Assembly (NCBI GenBank): GCA_027025555.1
Contig: JALVQN010000226.1
Location: 1 to 55,415, forward strand
Source: Desulfobacterales bacterium
GTDB lineage: Bacteria > Desulfobacterota > Desulfobacteria > Desulfobacterales > UBA2156
Direction: 5' to 3'
DNA length: 55,415 nt
Shown here: piece after piece, positions 25,557 to 34,337 of the stretch
Layout of the letters: each line of letters starts with the position of its first letter
How positions within the stretch are numbered: position 1 is the stretch's first letter
Made by a program: the position numbers and the translations under genes
The notes under the pieces: generated by a model
Databases searched by the model: none
Told to the model about the DNA's origin: nothing
What the model saw: only the letters and a program-made list of their open reading frames with translations

Positions 25557-27053
25557 TCAGCTTCCCAAAAGTATTCGGGCCGCGTGGAGCCGAGGCCCGC
25601 CGGCGGGGTAGAGATGCAGCATGGCCTCCCGGAAGGCGCAGGTCTCGCAGGCGTTTAAAATGGGTGTTAAGAAGGACCAGCATGCCTTTACGCCGTCTTG
25701 GCGCCAGAAAAGCATCTGATCTCCTGTCATGCAATCGATGAGGACCTTTTCATAGGCCTCAAGGACCGGCGCCGCACTTTCCTGATGGTATTTGAAATCC
25801 AAAACAGCGCTCTTGAGGCACATCTTTACACCGGGGCTTTTGGTCTGGAAGGTCAACTGGATGTGTTCTTCAGGATAGATGCCCAGAACCAGACGATTGG
25901 GGGAAATGGCCTCGTCAAAGGTTTTTTGGAACATGAGATGGGGCACGTCTTTGAAGGTAATGAGAATTTCGGTGCGCTTTTTCTTGAGCCGTTTTCCGGA
26001 TTCCAAGAAGATGGGAACCCCCTGCCAGCGCCAGTTGTCGATAAAAACCTTCATCAGGGCATACGTGGGGGTGAGGGATCCGGGCCTGACCCCGGGTTCC
26101 TCCCGGTAGGCGGGAAGGGGTGTTTGACCTGAAAATCCGCGTGTGTACTGGCCGAGGACGAGAAGCGCTTTCAGGGCATCCACCGGAAAGGGGCGAAGGG
26201 AACGAAATACCTTGATTTTTTCGTCCCGTACGGCGTCGGATTCGAATTGGGGCGGCGGCTCCATGGTGACCATGGCCAAAAGTTGCATCATGTGGTTTTG
26301 GAACATGTCCCGGATGACCCCGGCCTGGTCGTAGTATCCGGCCCGATGCTCCACGCCGAGGCGTTCCACTGCCATGATGTGAATGGAATCAATGTACCTG
26401 CGGTTCCATATGGGCTCGAACACGGCATTTGCAAAACGAAACGTCAGGATGTTTTGAACCGTTTCCTTGGCAAGATAGTGGTCGATCCTGAAGACCTGGT
26501 GTTCCTCAAAGTGGCCCCGGATTTCGCGGTCGAGTCTTAAGGCGCTTTCCAGGTCGTATCCGAAGGGCTTTTCCACCACCAGCCTGGACCATCCCCAGCC
26601 TTCCTTTTTCTCGAGGCCCAGCCCCGCCTTTCCGAGGATACCGGCCACGGGCCCGTAGAGGGCGGGGGGCAGCGCCAGGTAAAAGATGCGGTTTCCCCGG
26701 GTTTTTTCCTTTCGATCAAGGGATTTCAGGTACCGGGCAAGGGCTTTTCCGGATTGGGCATCATGGTAGGAAAGTTGCTTGTAGAAAAGGGAGTTTGAGA
26801 AAACCCCCCATTTGCCCGGATCCAAAATCCCGGCCCTTTCCAACGAAGCCCGGGTACGCTCCTGAAAGGCTTTTCGGGGGATCCGGGTCCGGCCGCACCC
26901 GATGATGAGAAAGGGTTCCGGTAACGCCTTGTTTTTAAAAAGATTGAAAAGCGCCGGAAGAAGCTTTCGATTGGCCAGATCCCCGGTGGCACCCGGAATG
27001 ACAAACACACACGGTTCCAGCGGGATGTTTCCCAGGCATTCGATAGATTCCAT
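25557..27053 (-). CDS. zwf: glucose-6-phosphate dehydrogenase
   Basis: A 498-residue enzyme with the nucleotide motif GATGDLANRKLLPAL (about residues 22-36) and the active-site motif RIDHYLAKETVQN. It oxidises glucose-6-phosphate to 6-phosphogluconolactone, giving NADPH. The ATG at 27053 is preferred over an in-frame TTG at 27059 because GGAG lies 8 bases before the ATG. First gene of zwf-pgl-pgi. No 6-phosphogluconate dehydrogenase or Entner-Doudoroff gene is seen in this window, so the fate of 6-phosphogluconate is not shown here. Confidence 0.94.
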   Translation of the reverse strand: MESIECLGNIPLEPCVFVIPGATGDLANRKLLPALFNLFKNKALPEPFLIIGCGRTRIPRKAFQERTRASLERAGILDPGKWGVFSNSLFYKQLSYHDAQSGKALARYLKSLDRKEKTRGNRIFYLALPPALYGPVAGILGKAGLGLEKKEGWGWSRLVVEKPFGYDLESALRLDREIRGHFEEHQVFRIDHYLAKETVQNILTFRFANAVFEPIWNRRYIDSIHIMAVERLGVEHRAGYYDQAGVIRDMFQNHMMQLLAMVTMEPPPQFESDAVRDEKIKVFRSLRPFPVDALKALLVLGQYTRGFSGQTPLPAYREEPGVRPGSLTPTYALMKVFIDNWRWQGVPIFLESGKRLKKKRTEILITFKDVPHLMFQKTFDEAISPNRLVLGIYPEEHIQLTFQTKSPGVKMCLKSAVLDFKYHQESAAPVLEAYEKVLIDCMTGDQMLFWRQDGVKACWSFLTPILNACETCAFREAMLHLYPAGGPRLHAARILLGS

Positions 27054-27210
27054 GCCCAAGTCTCCATGGGGGGCATTGACCTGATTTTTTTTATTTGGCG
27101 CAGACGTTGAATGGCACCAAACGCATTGTCTTTTCCCTTGAATCCCGCTGCTTTCCTCCGTAAAAGGGATCCCATCAAGAAAGCAGTTCTCTTTAAAGTA
27201 CTTATTTTCG

Positions 27211-27239
27211 TTGACAAAAATGGAAATGTCAAATAAATA
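27211..27239 (+). promoter_or_regulatory. promoter with overlapping inverted repeat
   Basis: TTGACA (27211-27216), a 17-base spacer and TAAATA (27234-27239) make a good housekeeping promoter for the PilZ-like gene. TGTCAA at 27227-27232 mirrors the -35 box as an inverted repeat with a 10-base spacer, so a dimeric regulator could bind across the promoter. The whole gap 27054-27376 holds no gene. Confidence 0.6.
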
Positions 27240-27376
27240 CCCACAATCATCGAAAAATATGCTCTAAAGGGCTTTGCCTGGAAAACCCTCCGACCTGTGC
27301 AAGACGCAGGTATCAAGAGAATCCAGGAACAAGGGCAGGGCATTCCAAAGGCCCTTTCATCCCGGAGGATGTTTCA

Positions 27377-27823
27377 GTGGCGGATAATAAAGAGAAAAAA
27401 GAACGAAAACCCGGCGACACAGACTCCGGTTTTGCAAAAAGCCCGGAGAAGAAAAACAAGGAAAACGGGCTGGAGTTTTTGATCGTCACACGGGAAACCT
27501 ATCGGACACCGGAGGATCTTTCCCGGCCGGTCCGGGTCCGGATCAAAAACCAACGCTTCCCTGTCCTCAATATGAGCCGTCGGGGAATCGGTTTTCTTGT
27601 TCCCGAACCCGGTATCTTCGAGCCCGGGGAGATTCTCGATCCTGTCACCGTGGTTTGTGGGAAAGAGCGCATCGTGCTGAAGGCGCGTGTCGTTCATATT
27701 ACCCCGTGTGAGGCGGAAGCGTATTTATGCGGCATCGAAGTTCTCCAGTCCAACAGGCGATCCCTCGATCGGATTGAAGCCTATCTCGAATCCAACCGCC
27801 GCACCTTGTTTTCCAAACAATGA
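27377..27823 (+). CDS. PilZ-like domain protein
   Basis: A 148-residue protein. The first 30 residues are lysine-rich and probably unstructured. Residues about 50-130 look like a PilZ beta-barrel: PVRVRIKNQ, the NMSRRGIGF motif (PilZ consensus D/N-x-S-x-x-G) and a C-terminal YLCGIEVL strand. PilZ domains bind cyclic di-GMP, but the usual RxxxR is only approximated, so binding is uncertain. It starts at GTG with GGAGG 8 bases upstream. The ParA-like gene follows after 145 bases and may be in the same unit. Confidence 0.7.
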   Translation: MADNKEKKERKPGDTDSGFAKSPEKKNKENGLEFLIVTRETYRTPEDLSRPVRVRIKNQRFPVLNMSRRGIGFLVPEPGIFEPGEILDPVTVVCGKERIVLKARVVHITPCEAEAYLCGIEVLQSNRRSLDRIEAYLESNRRTLFSKQ

Positions 27824-27856
27824 AAACGCCTGGGACCCTTTCGGGGATCGTCAACC

Positions 27857-27875
27857 AGGACCCGGTCCGGGTCCT
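27857..27875 (+). terminator. hairpin after the PilZ-like gene
   Basis: AGGACCC (27857-27863) and GGGTCCT (27869-27875) form a perfect 7-bp stem with a 5-base loop. There is no T tract after it, so it is more likely an mRNA processing or attenuating hairpin than a terminator. Confidence 0.35.
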
Positions 27876-27968
27876 GAAAGAATTCGAGCAAAACAAATCA
27901 GCAAGGCGAGTGGTTGAAAAGATTTTAAGACAGAACCTGGGCGGCGGACGACGAAAAGGAGACGGCGT

Positions 27969-28919
27969 ATGATCGTGATTTGCCCGGCCTGCCGGAAAGC
28001 GCATCATATTGCCGAGGGCCGGATTCCCCCGAATGTGAAAGTCGCCAGGTGCCGGGCTTGCGGCACCCGTTTCCCGTTCTCGGTAAAGGCATCACCGTCC
28101 CCAAACCAGGGGAAGGCGCAAAGAGAAGGCAAAAGACCCCGGACCCTCGCCATCGCCCTGAGCAAAGGTGGGGTCGGCAAGACGACCACGGCGGTCAATC
28201 TGGCTGCAGGCCTGGCCCTTGGAGGGTATAAGGTCCTCCTCGTGGATACGGACACCCAGGGCCAGGACGCGTATATGCTGGGAGTAAAGCCCAGGGCCGG
28301 ACTGACCGAGCTGGTCACCGGCGAGCTTTCCGCCGGGGAAGCGCTTTATGAGGCACGCAGGGATCTGTGGCTTCTGTGCGGGGGGAAGTCTTTGGCGGGT
28401 GTGAAACGGCTCATCAGCCGCAAGGATTTCGGCGGGGAAATGACCCTCACCGAGGCCCTCAAACCCATAGAGTCGGCCTATGATTTCGTTATCGTGGACA
28501 CATCCCCGGGTTGGGATCCCCTCACCATTACCACCCTCTTTTATGTTACAGAGATTTTAACGCCGGTCTCCCTGGAAGTCATGACGCTTCACGGCCTGCT
28601 TGAATTTTTTAAAAGTGTCGCCTCCATCCAAAAATATCGCAATATTCTGACGTTGAAGTATATCCTCCCCACTTTTCTCGATTTTCGGGTCAGCCAATCC
28701 CGGAAAATCCTGGAGAAGCTGGAGTCCCTCTACGGAGAGTTGGTGTGCAGGCCGATTCGCTATAATATCGTCTTGTCGGAAGCGCCTGCGTTCGGAAAAT
28801 CGGTCTTTGAGTTCGCCCCCGGATCCCACGGGGCCCAAGATTATCGGGACCTGGTCCGCCGGGTGAGCGGAAGGGAAGATCTCTTTGCGGTCGGGGATAG
28901 GGGGGTCGGTAACGATTGA
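27969..28919 (+). CDS. zinc-ribbon-ParA/MinD-like ATPase fusion
   Basis: A 316-residue protein. Residues 1-38 are a zinc ribbon of the MJ0042 type (C5PAC8 and C28RAC31) and residues about 57-300 a deviant-Walker ParA ATPase: SKGGVGKTTTAVNLA, DTDTQGQD and a later VIVDTSP. This family segregates DNA or positions large cell structures such as flagella, chemoreceptors or carboxysomes. No ParB gene or parS-like site is beside it, so an orphan positioning ATPase is more likely than a chromosome partner. AAAAGGAG lies just before the ATG. Confidence 0.85.
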   Translation: MIVICPACRKAHHIAEGRIPPNVKVARCRACGTRFPFSVKASPSPNQGKAQREGKRPRTLAIALSKGGVGKTTTAVNLAAGLALGGYKVLLVDTDTQGQDAYMLGVKPRAGLTELVTGELSAGEALYEARRDLWLLCGGKSLAGVKRLISRKDFGGEMTLTEALKPIESAYDFVIVDTSPGWDPLTITTLFYVTEILTPVSLEVMTLHGLLEFFKSVASIQKYRNILTLKYILPTFLDFRVSQSRKILEKLESLYGELVCRPIRYNIVLSEAPAFGKSVFEFAPGSHGAQDYRDLVRRVSGREDLFAVGDRGVGND

Positions 28920-28975
28920 GGGATCGGCCGGAAGAACATCCCCAGTGGGCTGTCGGGGAGGACAAGGAGGTGAAA

Positions 28976-29209
28976 ATGAAGAAAAAACGAAGCGGTTTTT
29001 TGATATGCACAACGGGGATCGTTCTATTTTTCCAGGCGGATCGCTCTTACGCCTATTTGGATCCGGGGACCTGAAGCATGTTGGTTCAGGGGTTGCTGGC
29101 GGCCGTCGCTGCAGCCGGGATCTCCCTGGGCGTTTTTTGGAAGCGGATCAAGACCTTGTTCGGGAAGGCCCCCCGTCCCGCCCGGGAAAACGAAGGAGAT
29201 CGTGGCTGA
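28976..29209 (+). pseudogene. small conserved membrane protein of the 'YLDPGT' type, in-frame TGA
   Basis: After a very strong AAGGAGGTG site the frame reads an N-terminal signal-like helix and then YAYLDPGT, followed by TGA at 29072-29074 and then, in the same frame, SMLVQGLLAAVAAAGISLGVFW and a basic tail up to TGA at 29207. Proteins of this family normally run YLDPGTGS without a break, so TGA stands where a glycine codon (GGA) is expected: one base change explains it. The gene is either broken, mis-sequenced or read through. It lies 8 bases inside the next gene's start. Confidence 0.7.
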
Positions 29210-30646
29210 CCTTGGGTCATTCAGGGATCCCGCCGGCCGCGTCTTTGATTCCGGCACAACGATCTTCCGGAGTGTCATGCCGGACGGTATGGAAGACTTT
29301 GAAGCGGCCCGGAGTGCGGGAGTCTTTAAATCCCTCATTGGTGAAGGGCTCCTCATCCACTATGAAGAGGTGGAGGCGCCGTCAGGTGCTCCGGACGGCA
29401 CCGTATACTGTCTCAGGCATCCGAGACTGCCCTTCGTCAGCTATCCCTGGGAGTGGTCCTTTTCCATGCTCAAGGATGCTGCGCGCCTTCATCTTGACAT
29501 CATGGAGCGACTGCTCCCAAAAGGATTTTGGCTGCGGGATGCCAGTGCCTTCAATGCCCAATACGATGGATCCGGCTTAAAGCTCATCGATATCCTTTCC
29601 ATCGGGAAACGGATCCCGGAAAGCCCCTGGGTGGCATACGGACAATTCTGTTCCCACTTTTTGGCGCCTCCGGCCATGGCCGCCCATGGCGATATTCGCC
29701 TCACGGGCCTGTGGCGGCATTTCATCGACGGTTTCCCGTTGGATTTGGCCCAATCCGTTCTTCCACTGAGAAAGCGGCTCCGCCCCGGTCTGTTCATGCA
29801 TCTCGTCCTCCATGCACGGTTTCAAAAAAACGCCCAGCGCCGGGAGAAGATGGAACGCCCCCCTTCCGGGAAAAACCCCCAAGACAAGCGATGCCGGGCT
29901 CCTGGGCCTCATCCGGTCCCTCAGGCGGACCGTTTCCCATCTCTCATGGGAAAACGGATCCGGCTTGTGGAAAGAATATGAAAAATTCCGTACCTACGAT
30001 TCCCAGGCGCTTCAGGAAAAATCGGAATTTAAAGGGGGTCCTGGGAAAGGTACGGCCTGAAACGGTGTGGGATTTGGGGGCCAACACAGGAGAGTTTTCG
30101 AAAATGGCCGCCTCTCATGGCGCCTTTGTCGTCAGCCTCGAACAAGATCCCGCATGCACAGAACAGATTTACAGAACCAGCCGGCAGCGCGGCTTGAAAG
30201 CGCGGATCCTCCCTTTGACCGTGGATCTTGCCAATCCGTCTCCGGGTTTGGGATGGGGCTCTCGCGAGCGCATGAGCCTTCAGGAGCGGGGCCCTGGGGA
30301 CTTGGTTCTGGCGTTGGCCCTGGTCCATCATTTGGTCCTGTCCTCCTATATCCCCATGGAGCATGTTGCCTGTTGGTTTTCGGAAATATCGAAAAACCTG
30401 ATTGTCGAGTTTGTCCCTGCCGAGGATCCGATGGTGACCCGGTTGCTATCCAACAGGCCCACGGGCCATCTTCCTTATGACTTGGCGTCTTTTCAGGAAT
30501 GCTTCAGGGTCTTTTTTGCAACCGTGGATCAAAGGCGGCTTTCAAAAACGAAAGCCGTAAACGGGGGTAAAGGACAAACCATGAAAGCTCCCCGAAAGGA
30601 TGAGCACCCATGTCATGAATGTCCAGGGCCTCTTTTTCCCAGTTGA
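29202..30646 (+). pseudogene. class I methyltransferase with N-terminal kinase-like part, two frameshifts
   Basis: The family is about 450 residues: an N-terminal kinase-like domain and a C-terminal SAM methyltransferase. Here the first part (FRDPAGRVFDSG to FMHLVLHARFQ, frame 3) runs from GTG at 29202 to about 29870; a middle segment (GLIRSLRRTVSHLSWENG to LQEKSEF) is in frame 1; the last part, with VWDLGANTGEFSKM (motif I) and LVLALALVHHLV, is in frame 2 from about 30030. So two frameshifts are needed, both at homopolymers (CCCCCC near 29855-29885 and GGGGG near 30031-30036). Real decay or two assembly errors are both possible. The final stop is at 30644-30646. Confidence 0.75.
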
Positions 30647-30802
30647 CACATCCATTCCCGAGTTTCCTCCCATATTCGAAAATAGGTCTTTTTCCGCCCT
30701 CCGTAAAGCCTGAAAAAAATTTATCCTTTGAAACAAAGTTGTAGACCTATCGCATTCCTTACACGTCCATAAGGACAAACGGGTCAGAAAAGGAGGTCTT
30801 CC

Positions 30803-31195
30803 ATGAAAAAGAAACCATCATTGCTGGCCGTTGCAAGCCTTGTGGTATGCGTGGCCCTCTTCACCGCTTCCAGCGCCCATGCCAAAAGCCCCCAGCGGTA
30901 TCGTTGGGAAGGGGTGGCCATCGGACTCGGCGCGGCACTGCTGGGCAGTGCGTTGTTGCATCCCCCCTATTGCTACAGGCCTGCACCGCCGCCCTTTTAC
31001 CGTTTTCCGCCGTCCCCCCCGGCGCCTGAGTGCGATCAATGGGAAGTGCGGCGCGTGTGGATCCCTCCCCGGTACGACTGGGTGTGGGTTCCCGGCTACT
31101 GGCGGCGTGGGTGCTGGGTTCCGGGGCGATGGGAAAAACGGCTGGTTTCTCCCGGACACTGGGAAGAAAGGCGCTATTGCTTCCGGGGAAGATGA
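30803..31195 (+). CDS. periplasmic proline/tryptophan-rich protein
   Basis: A 130-residue protein with an N-terminal signal peptide (MKKKPSLLAVASLVVCVALF, cleavage after AHA at about residue 27). After a hydrophobic glycine/alanine-rich stretch come PAPPPFYRFPPSPP and several W-x-P repeats: WIPPRYDW, WVPGYW, WVPGRW, SPGHW. Such YXWXPG-type repeat proteins are small exported proteins of unknown function. It has AGGAGG just before the ATG. A perfect terminator lies downstream, so this is a single-gene unit. Confidence 0.75.
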   Translation: MKKKPSLLAVASLVVCVALFTASSAHAKSPQRYRWEGVAIGLGAALLGSALLHPPYCYRPAPPPFYRFPPSPPAPECDQWEVRRVWIPPRYDWVWVPGYWRRGCWVPGRWEKRLVSPGHWEERRYCFRGR

Positions 31196-31279
31196 AGTCT
31201 TGATAGGACAGCGATAAAGAACATGTTGTGAAAAGCACACGGCGTCCGATGCCACGTTGAAACACCCTCCTTTTTACAC

Positions 31280-31327
31280 GGCGCGTTTTGTCCTCCGAGG
31301 CCAAGACAAAACGCGCCTCTTTTTTGT
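31280..31327 (+). terminator. strong rho-independent terminator
   Basis: GGCGCGTTTTGTC (31280-31292) and GACAAAACGCGCC (31305-31317) form a perfect 13-bp stem, followed by TCTTTTTTGT. It ends the unit of the small periplasmic protein. The next gene, a penicillin-binding protein, starts 207 bases further on. Confidence 0.9.
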
Positions 31328-31534
31328 CCTTAAAAAATCGGGCGCGCATCAGGGTTGCGGGAAGCCATTGATGGTGTATAAAAGATCGGTTACAATGGAA
31401 AAAGGGCTCAGGGACGGCCCAATTGGGATATAAGCGGCCCCGGCTTTTCCGGAAAAGCCCTTGAACGTTCCTTTGCAATCAACAGGAAAAAGACAAGTGC
31501 CGTGTTTTATTTCCATTTATAAAGGGCGCCCAAG

Positions 31535-33868
31535 ATGACGGGCAGAAAAGGACAACGATGGAAAAAGGCGGGGCTTTTCCTCCTGTTTGCGCTTCTGGTT
31601 GGGGGCATCACCACGGTCCTTTACTGTTTTTATCTGTCATTTGAAATCGAAAAACGATTTTCAGGCCGTCGCTGGCAGATTCCTTCCCGGGTGTACTCGG
31701 ATGTCACCCTCCTGTACCCGGGGCAGCGCCTCAATAAAGGCCTATTTTTCCAAAAGCTGAGGGATCTGGGCTATCGAGAAGTCCCCCGGAATCCGGAGAT
31801 GCCAGGGGAGATGCGGATCCTTCCGGAAAGCCTTGCGCTTTTCTTGAAGGACATTAAGATGACCGGAAAAAAACGGAAGGGCTTTCCGCTTCTCATCCGT
31901 TTCGAGGCGGATCAAATCGAGTCCCTTGAGCGCAGGGATACCGGGCAGGTCCTTCCCCTTATGGAGATGGAGCCGGAGGCGCTGATGCTTTTTTTCGGCC
32001 CGGAAAGGGAGCAACGCCGTCTGGTCTCCATAGATCAGCTTCCCCGGCATCTGATCCATGCCGTCCTTGCCATCGAAGACAGCCGTTTTTTTCATCATCC
32101 GGGGATCGATCCCATCGGCATGGCGCGGGCCCTGGTCACCAATTTGCTCTCAGGGGGGATCCGGCAAGGGGGATCCACCCTGACCCAGCAGCTTGCCAAG
32201 AATTATTTCCTCACGCCGAAAAGGACTTTTTCAAGGAAATTCAAGGAAATGCTGATTGCCCTGACCATGGAGGCCCTGTATGACAAGAAGACGATTCTGG
32301 AGATCTATCTCAATGAGATCTATTTCGGTCAGAAAGGGTCGGTGTCGATCAACGGCATCGGGGAAGCGGCCCAATTTTATTTCGGCAAACCGGCCCAGGA
32401 TCTTTCTCTTGATGAATCCGCCCTGTTGGCCGGACTCATCAAGGCGCCGAACCGGTACTCCCCCCATCGCCACCCGCAGGCGGCCCTCAAACGACGGAAC
32501 CGGGTACTGCGTGCCATGTTCAAAGAAGGATGGATTTCCGGCAAACAGCTGAAGAAGGCGCAATCCCTGCCCGTAAGGACGGTGGGCGTGAAACGCTATG
32601 GGAAAAGGGCGCCGTACTTCATGGATTATGTTTCCAGACAGCTGTCCCGCCTTTACCCCAGGGAAGTCTTGTCGGGCATGGGGCTGACCATCTACACGAC
32701 TTTGGACACGCAGGTTCAACGTGCCGCGGAAAAGGCCCTTGCCCACGGCCTGGCGCGTTTGGAAAGACGTCATCCCGAGCTGAAACGGTTAAACCCCTCA
32801 GAGCGGCTCCAAGGCGCAATCCTCGTGATGCATCCCAAAACCGGCGCCATCCTCGCCATGGTGGGGGGGCGGGACTACAGTGCCAGCCAATTCAACCGGA
32901 TTACCCAGGCCAGGCGACAGCCCGGGAGCACCATCAAACCCTTTGTTTATTTGAGCGCCCTGGACACCTTCACCCCTGCCTCTTTGCTTTCCAATGAACC
33001 CAGGACATACACGGTGGACGGCCATTTTTGGCAGCCTAAAAACTATAAGCCGGTTTTTCGAAAACACCTCCGGCTCAAAGAGGCCCTGGCGCAATCGGTG
33101 AATCTGGCCACGGTGGATTTGGCCATGAGAATCGGCCTGAAAAAGGTGGTGGAGACGATTCACAAATTTGGGTTTTCAACCCCCCTGCGCCCGTATCCGG
33201 CCGTCTCCCTGGGGGCTTTCGAAGTGATTCCTCTGGAGCTTGCCACCGCCTACTGCGCCTTTGCCGCCGACGGCGTCGAGCCTTTTCCCCTCTCCCTCAA
33301 GGAAGTCTATGATGAAAACGGGAAGCTGGTGAAACGAAAATATATGACGTTGTCTTCGGTGATTCCGCCCTCCAAGGCCTACCTCATGACGTCCATGCTG
33401 CAGTATGCCGTCACGCACGGGACCGGCCGCTCCCTGTCCCGGCGCGGCATCACCTTTCCCGTGGCCGGAAAAACCGGGACCACCAACAACTATCGCGATG
33501 CGTGGTTCGTGGGTTACACCCCCGAGGTTTTGGCGCTCATTTGGGTGGGATTTGACGACAATCGATCCACGGGGCTCACCGGCGCCTCCGCAGCGCTGCC
33601 CATCTGGGCGGAGTTGATGACGGCCATCAAGCATCGCATTTCAAGGAATGTCTTCAAGGTCCCCGAGGGGATTGTGAAGAAACGGATATGCGTGGAAAGC
33701 GGCCAATTGGCGTGGCCGGATATTTGCCCTGTCACCGAAGAAGAAGTCTTCCTTTCGGAAAACGTCCCCAAGAGACGCTGTACCCTCCATGGACCGAACT
33801 ATGGACTCCGTATCATGAGAAAAAGATGGGAAAAATGGGTTCCGGAAACCGAAGAGGGAGGTCCCTAG
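31535..33868 (+). CDS. mrcB: class A penicillin-binding protein (PBP1B-type)
   Basis: A 777-residue bifunctional peptidoglycan synthase. One membrane helix lies at about 11-30; a UB2H-like domain with QIPSRVYSDV and GQRLNKG follows (about 50-150). The glycosyltransferase domain (GT51) has AIEDSRFFHHPGIDP, QGGSTLTQQLAKNYFL and LNEIYFGQ. The transpeptidase domain has the active-site STIK (QPGSTIKPF), the SVN motif and KTGTT. Together they polymerise and cross-link glycan strands at the inner membrane. It is directly followed (1 base) by a TPR lipoprotein gene, a partner like LpoP. Confidence 0.94.
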   Translation: MTGRKGQRWKKAGLFLLFALLVGGITTVLYCFYLSFEIEKRFSGRRWQIPSRVYSDVTLLYPGQRLNKGLFFQKLRDLGYREVPRNPEMPGEMRILPESLALFLKDIKMTGKKRKGFPLLIRFEADQIESLERRDTGQVLPLMEMEPEALMLFFGPEREQRRLVSIDQLPRHLIHAVLAIEDSRFFHHPGIDPIGMARALVTNLLSGGIRQGGSTLTQQLAKNYFLTPKRTFSRKFKEMLIALTMEALYDKKTILEIYLNEIYFGQKGSVSINGIGEAAQFYFGKPAQDLSLDESALLAGLIKAPNRYSPHRHPQAALKRRNRVLRAMFKEGWISGKQLKKAQSLPVRTVGVKRYGKRAPYFMDYVSRQLSRLYPREVLSGMGLTIYTTLDTQVQRAAEKALAHGLARLERRHPELKRLNPSERLQGAILVMHPKTGAILAMVGGRDYSASQFNRITQARRQPGSTIKPFVYLSALDTFTPASLLSNEPRTYTVDGHFWQPKNYKPVFRKHLRLKEALAQSVNLATVDLAMRIGLKKVVETIHKFGFSTPLRPYPAVSLGAFEVIPLELATAYCAFAADGVEPFPLSLKEVYDENGKLVKRKYMTLSSVIPPSKAYLMTSMLQYAVTHGTGRSLSRRGITFPVAGKTGTTNNYRDAWFVGYTPEVLALIWVGFDDNRSTGLTGASAALPIWAELMTAIKHRISRNVFKVPEGIVKKRICVESGQLAWPDICPVTEEEVFLSENVPKRRCTLHGPNYGLRIMRKRWEKWVPETEEGGP

Positions 33869-33869
33869 G

Positions 33870-34325
33870 ATGCCAAAAAACCGGATGTGCCTGGTTTTGG
33901 GCCTCTTTTTACTGTTTTTGACGGCCTGTGTCAGACAGGTGGCCCTTCGTGTGCCGGTGGGGCATGTGTCCAGGGATCACCCTGCCGAGACATGGAAGGA
34001 AACGGGAGAAGGTGCTCAACAGGCGGAAAAAGCGGTTCCGTCCAAAAGCCCCGGGGAGGTGGCTTCCGTCTCCCTAATGGAACAGGCCCGGCGATACCTG
34101 GATGCCGGGGACGCGGAGTCGGCCATCCGGATCCTGGAGCAATCCATTGCATTGAACCCATACAACGGCAGGGGATATTACCTCCTTGCCGAGGCGTGGA
34201 TCCTGAAAAAAGATCCCAAAAGGGCGCTGTCGTTCAACCGCATGGCCCGCTCCTATCTCAAGGGAGATGCCGCCTGGGAAAAGCGGATCCGTGAGCAATA
34301 CCGAAAAATAAAGCTCATTCAATAA
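33870..34325 (+). CDS. TPR lipoprotein, candidate activator of PBP1B (LpoP-like)
   Basis: A 151-residue lipoprotein: signal peptide with hydrophobic VLGLFLLFL and lipobox LTAC at about residues 17-20, a short linker, then two TPR-like helix pairs (about 70-140: LMEQARRYLDAGDAESAIRILEQ, then LNPYNGRGYYLLAEAWILKKD). It begins 1 base after the mrcB stop, so translation is coupled. In Pseudomonas and related species the lipoprotein LpoP, with TPR repeats and encoded beside mrcB, activates PBP1B; this is the same arrangement. Assignment rests on architecture and position, not on sequence identity. Confidence 0.7.
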   Translation: MPKNRMCLVLGLFLLFLTACVRQVALRVPVGHVSRDHPAETWKETGEGAQQAEKAVPSKSPGEVASVSLMEQARRYLDAGDAESAIRILEQSIALNPYNGRGYYLLAEAWILKKDPKRALSFNRMARSYLKGDAAWEKRIREQYRKIKLIQ

Positions 34326-34337
34326 AGACGTTATGGG

